From assembly GCF_001514125.1 (NCBI RefSeq), contig NZ_KQ948552.1, positions 62,001 through 126,000 of the forward strand: DNA of 64,000 nt, in the 5' to 3' direction. This document shows, piece by piece, positions 8,109 through 16,875 of this stretch. The DNA comes from Streptomyces longwoodensis (GTDB lineage Bacteria; Actinomycetota; Actinomycetes; Streptomycetales; Streptomycetaceae). Numbering within the stretch: the first letter of the stretch is position 1; every line of letters starts with the position of its first letter. Below the pieces are notes generated by a model. The model did no database searches, had not been told where the DNA came from, and saw only the letters and a list, made by a program, of their open reading frames with translations. A program made the translations under genes and the position numbers.

Positions 8109-9395
8109 TCAGGGCGTGGGCCGGGTCCACGCCTCCAGCTCGGCGAAGGCCGTGACGAAGGACGGCAGCATGGGCCTGAGCGTCTGCGGGGCGAGGGGGA
8201 CCAGCCCGTCGGTGTGGGTGCCGCCGGCGACGAGGACGTAGCGGTGCAGGGCGGCGCGTCCGGCGTCGGTCACCATGCGGTGGTACACGTCGCCGAAGGC
8301 AGAGGGCGGGGTGAGGACGTCAAGGGTGCCCTGGATGCTGATCAGGGGCCGCCGGATGCGCCCGCTCAGCGCGATCCGGTCCACGGCCCGGTGGACCGGG
8401 GCGGGGCGGGAGGCGAAGTCGTAGTCGGTGTCGCAGCCCGCGCCGGTCCCCGCCGGGCAGAACGGGGTCCCGGCCTGCGCGGCGCCGTCGTACCCGGGGT
8501 CGACCTCCTCGCGGATCACCCGCTGCAGGAAGTCCCACTGGGTGCGGTAGTGGTGGTCCCACAGCGCCTCGGAGCCCGCGGGATAGCCGGCCGCGAGCAT
8601 CTCGGCGTGCGCGTCCGGGTCCCCCGCCCGGTAGCGGGGGTAGGCGCGCAGCGCGGGCGGGAGGGTGGTGAGCAGGCTGCTGTTCCGGGTGAAGATGAGG
8701 GCGTTCCAGTCGATGCCGCCGGTGTACAGCCGCGGGTAGTGCTCGAGCTGCCAGCGGACCAGGTACCCGCCCGCGGAGAGCCCGGCGGCGTACGTGGTGC
8801 GCGGGGCGTGGCCGTAGTACGCGGCGGCGGTCCGCCGGGCCGCCCGGGTCAGCTCCGCGAAGCGGCGGTGCCACTCCAGTACCGCGTCACCCGGGCGCTC
8901 GCCGTCCCGGTAGATCTCGGCGCCGGTGTTGCCCTTGTCGGTGGCGGCGTAGGCGTAGCCCTTGGCGAGCACATGGTCGCTGATGATGCGGTCGTTGGCG
9001 TACTGCTCGCGCACCCCCGGCGGGCCGGCCACGACCAGGCCGCCGTTCCAGTGCCGGGGCAGCCGGAGGACGAACTGGCTGTCGTGGTGCCAGCCGTGGG
9101 TGGTGTTGGTGGTGGAGGTGTCCGGGAAGTAGCCGTCGACCTGTACGCCGGGGACCCCGGACGGGGTGACGGTGCCCGGTGCCTCCAGGCCCGCCCAGTC
9201 GGCGGGGTCGGTGTGACCGGTCGGCACGGTTCCCGTGGTGGTCAGGTCGGCCAGGCAGGCGGAGACCGTGTGGGCGGCTCCCGGGACGCGCACGTCGGCG
9301 CAGCCGGCCGCGTCGGTCGCCGCGTCGGCGGTCGCCGCCGGAGCGGCGAGGCAGGTGGTGAGCAGCAGCGGGACGACCGCGAGACGGCGGAGCAC
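8109..9395 (-). CDS. Secreted alpha/beta hydrolase, tannase/oligomer-hydrolase type
   Basis: 428-aa exported serine hydrolase. Residues 1-25 are a signal peptide (MLRRLAVVPLLLTTCLAAPA). The nucleophile elbow is GLSAGG, with later candidates for the triad acid (QGTLDVLTP) and histidine (AGGTHTDG). The layout resembles tannase/feruloyl esterase and 3-hydroxybutyrate oligomer hydrolase proteins. Several cysteines (for example CPAGTGAGC) could form disulfides outside the cell. The GTG start has GAGAGGAGA upstream. It is divergent from the two-component genes. The ester substrate cannot be read from the sequence. Confidence 0.8.
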   Translation of the reverse strand: MLRRLAVVPLLLTTCLAAPAATADAATDAAGCADVRVPGAAHTVSACLADLTTTGTVPTGHTDPADWAGLEAPGTVTPSGVPGVQVDGYFPDTSTTNTTHGWHHDSQFVLRLPRHWNGGLVVAGPPGVREQYANDRIISDHVLAKGYAYAATDKGNTGAEIYRDGERPGDAVLEWHRRFAELTRAARRTAAAYYGHAPRTTYAAGLSAGGYLVRWQLEHYPRLYTGGIDWNALIFTRNSSLLTTLPPALRAYPRYRAGDPDAHAEMLAAGYPAGSEALWDHHYRTQWDFLQRVIREEVDPGYDGAAQAGTPFCPAGTGAGCDTDYDFASRPAPVHRAVDRIALSGRIRRPLISIQGTLDVLTPPSAFGDVYHRMVTDAGRAALHRYVLVAGGTHTDGLVPLAPQTLRPMLPSFVTAFAELEAWTRPTP

Positions 9396-9602
9396 GCCGG
9401 TCTCCTCTCGGTGGGTGACGGGACGCGGCCGAATCTAGGGAGCGCGGGTCCGCGGGGATAAGTGCGGAACGGCCAAAGGCCCCTGGCCGAAGGGCACATG
9501 ACCTGTGGCCAGGATGTGGGACGGCGGCTTCCGGCCCGGTGCCCGCTGCGTAGGCTGCCCACGGTGGGAGTGGGGAGACGCGTGAGCCCGTGGGGAGGCC
9601 CG

Positions 9603-10688
9603 ATGACGCGACCGGTGCCGTGGGTGCCTTCCGTCCTGTACGGCGCCGTGCTGTGCGGGGGTGTCTACTACGCCGCGATCGGGCCGGGGCCGGGGGTGCG
9701 GACGCTGGGGTTCGCCGGTCTGCTCTGCGCGCTCATGGTCCTGGACGCGCGCGAGTGGCCGGTCGCGCCGGGGGCGGTGTTCGCGCTGAGGGCGGTGCTC
9801 CTGGGCGCGGTGGCGGCGCTCGACCCGTCCGGCCTCTCGCGGGTGCTCTTCGTGCTCCTGCCGTTCCTGGCGTTCTTCGTCTACGGGCGCACGGTGTCCG
9901 TCGTGCTCGGCGCCGGCTGCGTGGCCGCCCTGGCGGGGGTCTTCACCGTCCGGGTCCCGCACTGGGAGGTGCGGGCCGCGTACATCTCCGACCTGCTGAT
10001 GTTCGCCCTCGGGGTGGTCCTGGCCCTCGCCATGGCCGCGGTGGCCGTCCGCGAACAGCAGGCCCGCGCCCGCCTGGAGGGCACGCTCGCCCAGGTGGCG
10101 GAGTTGTCCGCGGAGCGTGAGCGCAACCGGCTGGCCCGCGACCTGCACGACAGCCTCGGCCACCACCTGACCGCGATCGGGATCCAGTTGGAGAAGGCGG
10201 AGGCCTTCGCCCCGCTCGACGCGGCCGGCTCCGCGCAGGCGGTGGCCCACGCCCGGTGGTCGGCGAACCGGGCCCTGGACGAAGTGCGCGCCTCGGTGCG
10301 GGCCCTCGGCCCCGAGGCCGACCCCCAGCCGGCCGGACTCGGACGGGCGCTCACCGACCTGGTCCACCACCTGGACGGCGGCAGCGGACGGATCACCCTG
10401 GAGGTGTCCGGCACCGAACGCCGGCCGCTGCTGGTGCTGTACCGGGCGGCGCAGGAGGGACTGACCAACGCCTGCCGGCACTCCGGGGCCACACGGGTCC
10501 GTGTGGACGTCGCCTACGAGGAGCAGGGGGCCGTGCTGCGCGTGGCGGACAACGGGGGCGGGCTCGGCACCGCCGGGGAGGGGTTCGGCCTCACGGGCCT
10601 GCGCGAACGGCTGCGCCTGGCCGGCGGTTCGGTGGACCTGCGCAGTTCGCCGGCCGGCACCGTGCTCACGGTGAGGGTCCCCTGGTGA
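9603..10688 (+). CDS. Sensor histidine kinase, NarL/DesK type
   Basis: About 361 aa. Four to five hydrophobic segments make an N-terminal membrane sensor with almost no extracellular domain, then a HisKA_3 dimerisation helix with the phospho-acceptor in NRLARDLHDSLGHHLTAI, and a C-terminal ATPase domain (VADNGGGLG, GFGLTGLRERL). The ATG at 9603 follows GGGGAGG at short spacing; GTG codons at 9582 and 9564 are alternatives, the latter possibly leaderless behind TAGGCT at 9551. The stop codon overlaps the start of the response regulator gene (GTGA), so both are coupled. The short sensor suggests detection of membrane stress or a hydrophobic ligand. Confidence 0.88.
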   Translation: MTRPVPWVPSVLYGAVLCGGVYYAAIGPGPGVRTLGFAGLLCALMVLDAREWPVAPGAVFALRAVLLGAVAALDPSGLSRVLFVLLPFLAFFVYGRTVSVVLGAGCVAALAGVFTVRVPHWEVRAAYISDLLMFALGVVLALAMAAVAVREQQARARLEGTLAQVAELSAERERNRLARDLHDSLGHHLTAIGIQLEKAEAFAPLDAAGSAQAVAHARWSANRALDEVRASVRALGPEADPQPAGLGRALTDLVHHLDGGSGRITLEVSGTERRPLLVLYRAAQEGLTNACRHSGATRVRVDVAYEEQGAVLRVADNGGGLGTAGEGFGLTGLRERLRLAGGSVDLRSSPAGTVLTVRVPW

Positions 10689-11317
10689 GCGGGACGGAGG
10701 ACCCGGCCACGCGGGTGCTCGTGGTCGACGACCAGGAGCTGGTGCGGGAGGGCATCTGCGCGCTGCTCGGGATCCAGCCGGGCATCGCGGTGGTGGGCAG
10801 CGCGGGTGACGGCGCCGAGGCCGTGGAGACGGCGCGGGCCCGCCGCCCCGACGTGGTGCTGATGGACGTCCGGATGCCCGGTGTGGACGGCGTGGAGGCT
10901 GCCGCCCTGCTGCGGCGGGTCCTGCCCGCCTGCAAGGTGGTGATGCTCACGACGTTCGCCGACGACGAGTACGTCGCCCGGGCGCTGCGCGCCGGGGCGG
11001 TCGGCTACCTGCTGAAGAACCTGCCCGCGGCCGCCCTCGCGCAGGCCGTCCGCCTGGCGCACGCGGGCGTCGCCCAGTTCGACCAGAGCGTCACCGCCGG
11101 CCTGACGGCCGGCGTTCCGGCGCCGGAGCTGCTGACCCCGCGCGAGACGGAGGTCCTGCGCCTGATCTGCGCGGGCGCCACCAACAAGGAGATCGCCGCC
11201 CGCCTCTACCTGAGCGAGGGAACGGTCAAGAACCACATCTCCCGCGTCCTGAGCCGCCTGGGCCTGCGCGACCGCACCCAGGCGGCCCTGTACGCCCGGG
11301 AGAACGGGCTGCTGTGA
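10685..11317 (+). CDS. LuxR-type response regulator, partner of the upstream kinase
   Basis: 210-aa NarL/LuxR-family regulator. The receiver domain has the acidic pocket (LVVDDQELVREG), the phospho-acceptor aspartate in DVVLMDVRMPG and the conserved lysine in GYLLKN. The C-terminal DNA-binding domain is LTPRETEVLRLICAGATNKEIAARLYLSE and onward to KNHISRVLSRLGL. Its GTG start overlaps the kinase stop by 4 bp. Two-component pairs of this kind often control a neighbouring transporter; here the next gene is otr(A) on the opposite strand, and a regulatory link is not shown by the sequence. Confidence 0.92.
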   Translation: MSGTEDPATRVLVVDDQELVREGICALLGIQPGIAVVGSAGDGAEAVETARARRPDVVLMDVRMPGVDGVEAAALLRRVLPACKVVMLTTFADDEYVARALRAGAVGYLLKNLPAAALAQAVRLAHAGVAQFDQSVTAGLTAGVPAPELLTPRETEVLRLICAGATNKEIAARLYLSEGTVKNHISRVLSRLGLRDRTQAALYARENGLL

Positions 11318-11341
11318 GGACGCGGTCGACGGGCCGTGCGC

Positions 11342-13321
11342 TCAGCGGTCCACCCGGTGGGTGACGTTCAGCAGGTACTCCTTCCGGTTCAGTGGGTTGT
11401 GGTCGGTGCGCGGTCGCTCCGGCACCGTCGTGCCGGGCGCCACGGGCGCGTAGTGGTCGAAGGCGCTCTCCAGTTCGCCCTCGCCGCGCGTCAGGGCGGG
11501 CAGGTGCTGCTCCAGGGCGTGCACCCGCGCCGCCGGGACCGTGCCCTCCAGGACGCACGTGGCCCCGTGGGTCCGCGCCGCCCGGGGCACCGCCCGCAGC
11601 CGGGACAGCACCGGCAGCAGGGCGCCCAGGGTGTCCGCGGGGGCCTCCAGGCGGAAGCGGTGCGTCGGCTCGTGCACCCGGGTGCCGGCCCGGCGCAGCG
11701 CCTGCGTCAGCACCAGCGGGGTGAGTCCCCGGAAGTCGTGGCCGGTGCTGGACATGCTCTTGTCGAAGCCCTGGTGGGCGTGGCTCTGCCGGGGTGAGTA
11801 GCCGCAGTGCGTCATCGCCACCGCGCAGTCGGTCACCCGCCAGCCGTGCAGCCCCTGGGCCAGCGTCTCGTGGACCGTGTCCCGCACGGCCTTGAAGAAG
11901 GCGTACGGCATGGAACCGAGCTCCACCTCCAGCGCGAAGCCGACGCCGCTGCCGGGCGGGGCGGGGTCGACGCGCAGGCCGACGGTGGCCAGGAAGGGGT
12001 TGTCGTCCGCGCCGTTGAACTCGACGGCGGCGCCGCTGCCGGCCGGCCGCTCGACGCACAGCGGGGTCGTCCCCCGGAAGGTGACCTCGACGCCGTGCTC
12101 GTCGGCGAGGGTGGCCTGCAGGACCTCCTTCTGCACCTCGCCGTACAGCGAGACCGAGGTCTCCCCGCGGACCTCGTCGTGGCGCAGGGCGATCAGCGGG
12201 TCCTGTTCGGCCAGCCGGGTGAGGGCCACGTGCAGCGACCGGCGGTCCGTGCCCGGGGCCGGGACCACGACGGTCTCCAGCGTCGGCGGCGCGAAGTGGT
12301 GCTCCCCGCCCCTCCGGGCCACTCCCACGGGGTCGCCGATGCGGAGGTCGGGCAGGCCCCACAGCCGGGCGATCCGGCCCGCCGGGACCTCCTCGGCGCG
12401 GACGTCGGTGCCGTGGTCGAAGACGCTCAGCGCGGTGATGCGGCCCTCCCGGCCGGCCGTGCCGAACGGCACCCGGTCGCGCACGCGCAGGGTCCCGGAG
12501 AACACCCGCGCGCAGGCGACCTTCTCCCCCGCCGGGCCCCGCTCCACCTTGAACACCGTGGCCGACACGGGGCCCGCCGGGTCGCCGCCGGCCGGCGGCA
12601 GCAGCTCGGTGAGCCCGTCGACCAGCGCGTCGACCCCGGCCCCGGTGACGGCCGAGCCGAAGAACACCGGGTGCACCAGCGCCCGGCGGGAGGCGCCGGC
12701 CAGGGCGGCCCGCAGCCGGCCGGGCGTGACCGCGCCGGTGCCCTCGACGTACGCGGCGAGGAGCGCGTCGTCGTGGTCGGCGAGCACGTCCAGCGCGTCC
12801 AGGCCGAGGCCGGGCACGACGTCGGCCCCGCGGGTGCCGGGCGCGGTGACCCGGCCCGTCGCCACGACCGCCGGGGTCAGGCGCTCGGCGAGCGCCCGCA
12901 GGACCGCGTCGGGGCGGGCGCCGCGCCGGTCGATCTTGTTGACGAAGACGAGGGTGGGGATGCCGAGGCGCCTCAGGGTGCGCATCAGCACCCGGGTCTG
13001 CGCCTGGACGCCCTCGACGGCGGAGACCACCAGCACGGCGCCGTCGAGCACGCCGAGGGCGCGTTCGACCTCCGCGATGAAGTCGGGGTGGCCCGGGGTG
13101 TCGATGAGGTTGACGGTGGTGTCGCCGACCGGGAACGAGACGACGGCCGCCTTGATGGTGATGCCGCGCCGGCGTTCCAGCGCGAGGGTGTCGGTCCGGG
13201 TGGTGCCGGCGTCGACGCTGCCGATCTCGTCGGTGATCCCGACGCGGTGCAGCAGGCGTTCGGTCAGGCTGGTCTTACCGGCGTCGACGTGCGCGAGGAT
13301 GCCGAGGTTGAGCAGGTGCAC
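11342..13321 (-). CDS. otr(A): Otr(A)-type ribosomal protection protein (tetracycline resistance)
   Basis: 659-aa elongation-factor-G-like GTPase of the Tet(M)/Otr(A) group, which removes tetracycline from the ribosome. Visible are G1 (AHVDAGKTSL), switch regions (RRRGITIKAA), G3 (DTPGHPDF), G4 (NKIDRRG), the translation-factor barrel, and the C-terminal EF-G domains with MTHCGYSPRQSHAHQGFDKS and SMSSTGHDFRGL. The length is close to the roughly 660 residues of Otr(A). The start is a GTG at 13321 with a weak ribosome site (AAGGACA) 10 nt away, and an overlapping out-of-frame ATG lies 10 bp upstream. Chromosomal relatives occur in streptomycetes that do not make tetracyclines, so the natural role may be broader ribosome rescue. 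Confidence 0.92.
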   Translation of the reverse strand: MHLLNLGILAHVDAGKTSLTERLLHRVGITDEIGSVDAGTTRTDTLALERRRGITIKAAVVSFPVGDTTVNLIDTPGHPDFIAEVERALGVLDGAVLVVSAVEGVQAQTRVLMRTLRRLGIPTLVFVNKIDRRGARPDAVLRALAERLTPAVVATGRVTAPGTRGADVVPGLGLDALDVLADHDDALLAAYVEGTGAVTPGRLRAALAGASRRALVHPVFFGSAVTGAGVDALVDGLTELLPPAGGDPAGPVSATVFKVERGPAGEKVACARVFSGTLRVRDRVPFGTAGREGRITALSVFDHGTDVRAEEVPAGRIARLWGLPDLRIGDPVGVARRGGEHHFAPPTLETVVVPAPGTDRRSLHVALTRLAEQDPLIALRHDEVRGETSVSLYGEVQKEVLQATLADEHGVEVTFRGTTPLCVERPAGSGAAVEFNGADDNPFLATVGLRVDPAPPGSGVGFALEVELGSMPYAFFKAVRDTVHETLAQGLHGWRVTDCAVAMTHCGYSPRQSHAHQGFDKSMSSTGHDFRGLTPLVLTQALRRAGTRVHEPTHRFRLEAPADTLGALLPVLSRLRAVPRAARTHGATCVLEGTVPAARVHALEQHLPALTRGEGELESAFDHYAPVAPGTTVPERPRTDHNPLNRKEYLLNVTHRVDR

Positions 13322-13682
13322 GGAGCGTCATGTCCTTGGGAGTGGGGTGGGTTCCTTCCTGGGTGGACGGCGACGCAGTGCGCACGGGGGCTCCTCGGGG
13401 GACGACGGCAACGACCCCCGCAGTGCAGCAGAGGGAAGCGGGCCGCGGCAACGGATTAAGAGGAGCGGCGAAGATAATGAAAAATGGACAAATCGGGAGC
13501 CTGATGAGGGTTGGACCCCTCCCCCATGGGTAGGCGACGCAGGACGGACGAGACATGCATGTCGGTCAGTCCTCTGTCCCCCAGCCGTGGGAAGGAGGTC
13601 CGTGACAGCGCACACTCGCAGCATCCGGGCCGTTTCCGGGGAAGACCAGCCGGGACGGCCCGGTCCGCTGCTCGGGGCGTGG
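13322..13682 (-). other. Long, unusually AT-rich leader region upstream of otr(A)
   Basis: 361 bp with no confident gene. From about 13456 to 13510 base composition falls far below the surroundings (for example AAGATAATGAAAAATGG). The minus strand holds a short candidate leader ORF of 34 codons starting at the ATG at 13560 (MHVSSVLRRLPMGEG) and ending at 13456, with GAGG 10 nt upstream of its start. Ribosomal protection genes of the Tet(M) type are known to be controlled by leader transcription or translation attenuation. A similar role here is inferred from position. Confidence 0.45.
13552..13563. promoter_or_regulatory. 12-bp perfect palindrome in the otr(A) upstream region
   Basis: GACATGCATGTC is a perfect palindrome without spacer and contains the ATG of the candidate leader ORF on the minus strand. 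It may bind a dimeric regulator, or may be chance; no partner is identifiable. Confidence 0.35.
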
Positions 13683-14189
13683 TCACGGCCGGCGGGGCGG
13701 CAGGCGGTGCAGGACCACGTCCGTGAGCCGGCCGTCCGTGACGGCGGCGGTCAGGTAGGTGCAGTGCGGCTGGCGCCGGCGGTCCGTCGGTGAACCGGGG
13801 TTGAGCAGGCGCAGCCCGGTGGGCGCGGTGGTGTCCCAGGGGATGTGGCTGTGCCCGAAGACGAGGACGTCCAGGTCGGGGAAGCGGGCGGCGCAGCGGG
13901 CCTCGCGGCCCTGGGCGGGCCCGGTCTCGTGGACGACGCCGAAGCGCAGGCCGCCCAGGTCGGCGTACGCCACCTCGGGCAGCCGGGCGCGCAGCGCGGG
14001 GCCGTCGTTGTTGCCGTACACCGCGACGAGCCGGCGGCTGCGCTCCTCCAGCAGGTCGAGGGTGGCCGTGTCCACCCAGTCCCCGGCGTGCACGACGACG
14101 TCCGCGCGCGTGATCTCGTCCAGCAGCGGGGCGGGCAGGACCTTGGCGCGCTTGGGCAGATGGGTGTCGGACACCAGGAGCAGACGCAC
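13683..14189 (-). CDS. YfcE/MJ0936-type metallophosphoesterase
   Basis: 168-aa calcineurin-like phosphodiesterase. All metal-binding blocks are present: SDTHLP, VHAGDWVD, VYGNND, and the histidine pair in VFGHSHIPWDT, followed by LLNPGSPTDRR. This is the compact prokaryotic family that hydrolyses phosphodiester model substrates and in some cases cyclic nucleotides. The GTG start lies at 14189. It is transcribed toward otr(A) but separated from it by the long leader, so co-transcription is uncertain. Physiological substrate unknown. Confidence 0.9.
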   Translation of the reverse strand: MRLLLVSDTHLPKRAKVLPAPLLDEITRADVVVHAGDWVDTATLDLLEERSRRLVAVYGNNDGPALRARLPEVAYADLGGLRFGVVHETGPAQGREARCAARFPDLDVLVFGHSHIPWDTTAPTGLRLLNPGSPTDRRRQPHCTYLTAAVTDGRLTDVVLHRLPPRRP

Positions 14190-14329
14190 GGCACCAGCGT
14201 ACGGCGGCCCCCGCGGGGCCCCGGGTCCGCGAGGTGAGCGGCGCGGCGCGCGGCGTTAGCATCGCTGCACGCGCAAGCACCCGCCCGCCGCACGCCGCAC
14301 GAAAGCGACCAAAGGGGGCCAGCAGACCG

Positions 14330-16261
14330 ATGCCGGTCAAGGTCAGCGTCATCGTCCCGGTGTACAACCCGGGTCCGTACATCGAGGAGTGCGTGGCGTC
14401 CCTGCTGCGCCAGTCGCTGCCGCACGACGCGTACGAGGTGATCTTCGTCGACGACGGCTCGACCGACGGCACCCCGGCCCGCCTCGACGCGCTCGCGGCC
14501 GCGGACGACCGGGTCCGGGTGATCCACCAGGAGAACTCCGGCTGGTCGGGCAAGCCCCGCAACGTCGGCATCGACGCCGCCCGCGGCGAGTACGTGATGT
14601 TCGTCGACAACGACGACCACCTCGGCGACGAGGCGCTGGAGCGGATGTACGCCTACGGGGTGGCGAACGACGCGGACGTCGTCGTCGGCAAGATGGCCGG
14701 GCGCGGCCGGGGCGTGCCGGTGGAGCTGTTCCGGGTGAACCGGCCGCGGGCCACCGTGGCGAACGCGCCGCTGATCGACAGCCTCACCCCCCACAAGATG
14801 GTCCGCAAGGCGTTCCTGGACCGCACCGGGCTGCGCTTCCCGGAGGGCCGGCGCCGCCTGGAGGACCACGTCTTCGTCACCGAGGCGTACCTGCGGGCCG
14901 GGAACGTTGCGGTGCTCGGCGACTACGTCTGCTACTACCACGTGCGCCGCGAGGACGACGCCAACGCCGGCTTCCAGCGGTTCGACCCGGCCGGCTACTT
15001 CAAGAACCTGCGCGAGGCGCTGGACGTCGTCGAGCGGTACACCGAGCCGGGACCGCTGCGCGACCGGCTGTTCCGGCGGTGGCTGCGCGTGGAGATGACC
15101 GAGCGGCTGCGCGGGCGGCGCTTCCTGGACCTGCCCGACGACTACCGGCGGCAGCTGTTCCAGGAGATGCACGAGGTGATCGTCGAGCGGTTCGGGCCGG
15201 GGGTCGCGGAGCCCCTCCAGCCGGCCCAACGGATCGTGGCCGAGCTGGCCGCCGCCGACCGCTACGAGGACGTGCTGGCGTTCGCCGAGTGGGAGTCCGC
15301 CGTCGCGCTGCGGGTGACGCCGGAGGACGTCGCCTGGCGGGACGGCGCGCTGCGGGTGGCCTTCGCCGCGGAGTACACCCACCGGGGCGAGCCGGTGACG
15401 TTCCCCGCGGCACCGGGCAGCTCCGTGCCGTGGCCGCCGCGGGACCTGGAGGGGGCGCTGCGGTGGCTGGCCGCCGACACCGTCGGCCGGTTCGGCCGGG
15501 CCGGCGCCGACCTGCTGCTGCGCCACCGGGACAGCTCCGCGCAGTACTTCCAGCCGGTCGACGTGGTCCGGGAGACCGTGCCGACGGGTGACGGCACCCG
15601 GGTGCGGCTGGTGGTGCGGGCCGTCGCCACGGTCGACCCGGCCACGGCGGTGGGCGGCGGCCCGGTGCCCGACGGCCTGTGGGACGCGTACGTACGGCTG
15701 GGCCTCGGCGGCTGGACCAAGGACGCCCGGGTCGGTCCCGCGCCCCGGCAGGGCCGGCCCGCGCCGCCGGCGGGCGTGGTCGCCGGGCGGGTGGTGCTGC
15801 CGTACTGGACCGACCGGCACGCCGGCCTGGCGCTGGACGTCGGCCGGGCGGGCAAGCGGCTCGGTCTCGGCCGGGTCGCGCCGCGGGACGTCGTGGCCGA
15901 GGGCGACCGGATCCTGGTCCCGCTGCCGCTGTACGTGCCCGGTCCGACCGGGGCGCTGCTGCGGCTCGCCTCGAGCCGGGACGTCACCGCGGAGCTCGCG
16001 CCGGCACCGGACGGTGCGGCGCTGCTCACCGCGTCCGTGCCCACCACCGGACTGCCCGGCCGGGTGTGGCGGGTCGCGCTCTGCCCGGCGCCCGACGCGG
16101 CCGCGCCCCGCTTCCTGCCGTTGTCGTTCGCGCTGCGGGCCGGCGCGGACGGGCTGCGCGCGGTGCCGGCTCCCCGGCCGGGTGGCGCGCGGCGGCTGGT
16201 GCGGCGGCTGCGGCGGGGACTGCGCCGGCTGGTCGGGGCGGCCCTGCTGGGAAGGGGGTGA
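14330..16261 (+). CDS. GT2 glycosyltransferase with C-terminal beta-rich domains
   Basis: 643-aa enzyme. Residues 1-230 form a GT-A glycosyltransferase family 2 domain: VSVIVPVYNPGPYIEECVASLL, EVIFVDDGSTDGT, NVGIDAARGEYVMFVDNDDH (DxD-type metal motif), then RRLEDHVFVTEAYLRAG with the catalytic-base region. The remaining 400 residues are strand-rich, similar in layout to the accessory domains of wall teichoic acid glycosyltransferases such as TarS. The ATG at 14330 follows AAAGGGGG; a longer reading is unlikely. It overlaps or abuts rmlC, which points to a rhamnose-containing surface polymer. Donor identity is inferred from context only. Confidence 0.87.
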   Translation: MPVKVSVIVPVYNPGPYIEECVASLLRQSLPHDAYEVIFVDDGSTDGTPARLDALAAADDRVRVIHQENSGWSGKPRNVGIDAARGEYVMFVDNDDHLGDEALERMYAYGVANDADVVVGKMAGRGRGVPVELFRVNRPRATVANAPLIDSLTPHKMVRKAFLDRTGLRFPEGRRRLEDHVFVTEAYLRAGNVAVLGDYVCYYHVRREDDANAGFQRFDPAGYFKNLREALDVVERYTEPGPLRDRLFRRWLRVEMTERLRGRRFLDLPDDYRRQLFQEMHEVIVERFGPGVAEPLQPAQRIVAELAAADRYEDVLAFAEWESAVALRVTPEDVAWRDGALRVAFAAEYTHRGEPVTFPAAPGSSVPWPPRDLEGALRWLAADTVGRFGRAGADLLLRHRDSSAQYFQPVDVVRETVPTGDGTRVRLVVRAVATVDPATAVGGGPVPDGLWDAYVRLGLGGWTKDARVGPAPRQGRPAPPAGVVAGRVVLPYWTDRHAGLALDVGRAGKRLGLGRVAPRDVVAEGDRILVPLPLYVPGPTGALLRLASSRDVTAELAPAPDGAALLTASVPTTGLPGRVWRVALCPAPDAAAPRFLPLSFALRAGADGLRAVPAPRPGGARRLVRRLRRGLRRLVGAALLGRG

Positions 16262-16266
16262 CACCG

Positions 16267-16875
16267 GTGCGGGCACTGGGCGTCGAGGGCGCGTGGCTCC
16301 TGGAACCGGCGGTGTTCCCCGACGAGCGGGGCAGCTTCCACGAGTGGTACCGGGGCGAGGAGTTCCGGGCCGCCACCGGGCAGGAGCTGCCCCTCGCACA
16401 GGCCAACTCCTCCCTCTCGCGGCGGGGCGTGCTGCGCGGGGTGCACTTCGCGGACGTCCCGCCCGGGCAGGCCAAGTACGTCACCTGTGCGCGCGGGGCG
16501 GTGCTGGACGTCGTCGTGGACCTGCGGGTGGGGTCGCCGGGCTTCGGGCGGTGGGAGGCGGTGCGGCTCGACGACGTGACGCACCGCGCGCTGTACCTCG
16601 CGGAGGGGCTCGGGCACGCGTTCCTCGCGCTCGCCGACGACACCGTCGTGGTGTACCTGTGCTCGACCGGGTACGCGCCGGAGCGCGAGCACGGGGTGCA
16701 CCCGCTGGACCCGGAGCTGGGGATCGCCTGGCCGGCCGACGTGCCCCCGGTGCTGTCCCCGAAGGACGACGCGGCGCCGTCCCTGGCGCAGGCCCGCGCG
16801 AGCGGGCTGCTGCCGTCCTACGACGCCTGCCGGGCCCGCTACCGGGAGCTGCGCGGCCTCACCGGCCGGCGCTGA
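16267..16875 (+). CDS. rmlC: dTDP-4-dehydrorhamnose 3,5-epimerase
   Basis: 202-aa RmlC, which epimerises dTDP-4-keto-6-deoxyglucose at C3 and C5 on the way to dTDP-L-rhamnose. Family features are FPDERGSFHEWYRGEEF, RRGVLRGVHFADVPPGQAKYV with the active-site histidine, VLDVVVDLRVGSPGFG and LGHAFLAL. The GTG at 16267 gives the normal start (RALGVEGAW) with AAGGGGG at suitable distance; another GTG at 16258 overlaps the glycosyltransferase stop. Translationally coupled to the GT2 gene. Its last 17 bp overlap the 3' end of the methyltransferase gene on the other strand. Confidence 0.93.
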   Translation: MRALGVEGAWLLEPAVFPDERGSFHEWYRGEEFRAATGQELPLAQANSSLSRRGVLRGVHFADVPPGQAKYVTCARGAVLDVVVDLRVGSPGFGRWEAVRLDDVTHRALYLAEGLGHAFLALADDTVVVYLCSTGYAPEREHGVHPLDPELGIAWPADVPPVLSPKDDAAPSLAQARASGLLPSYDACRARYRELRGLTGRR

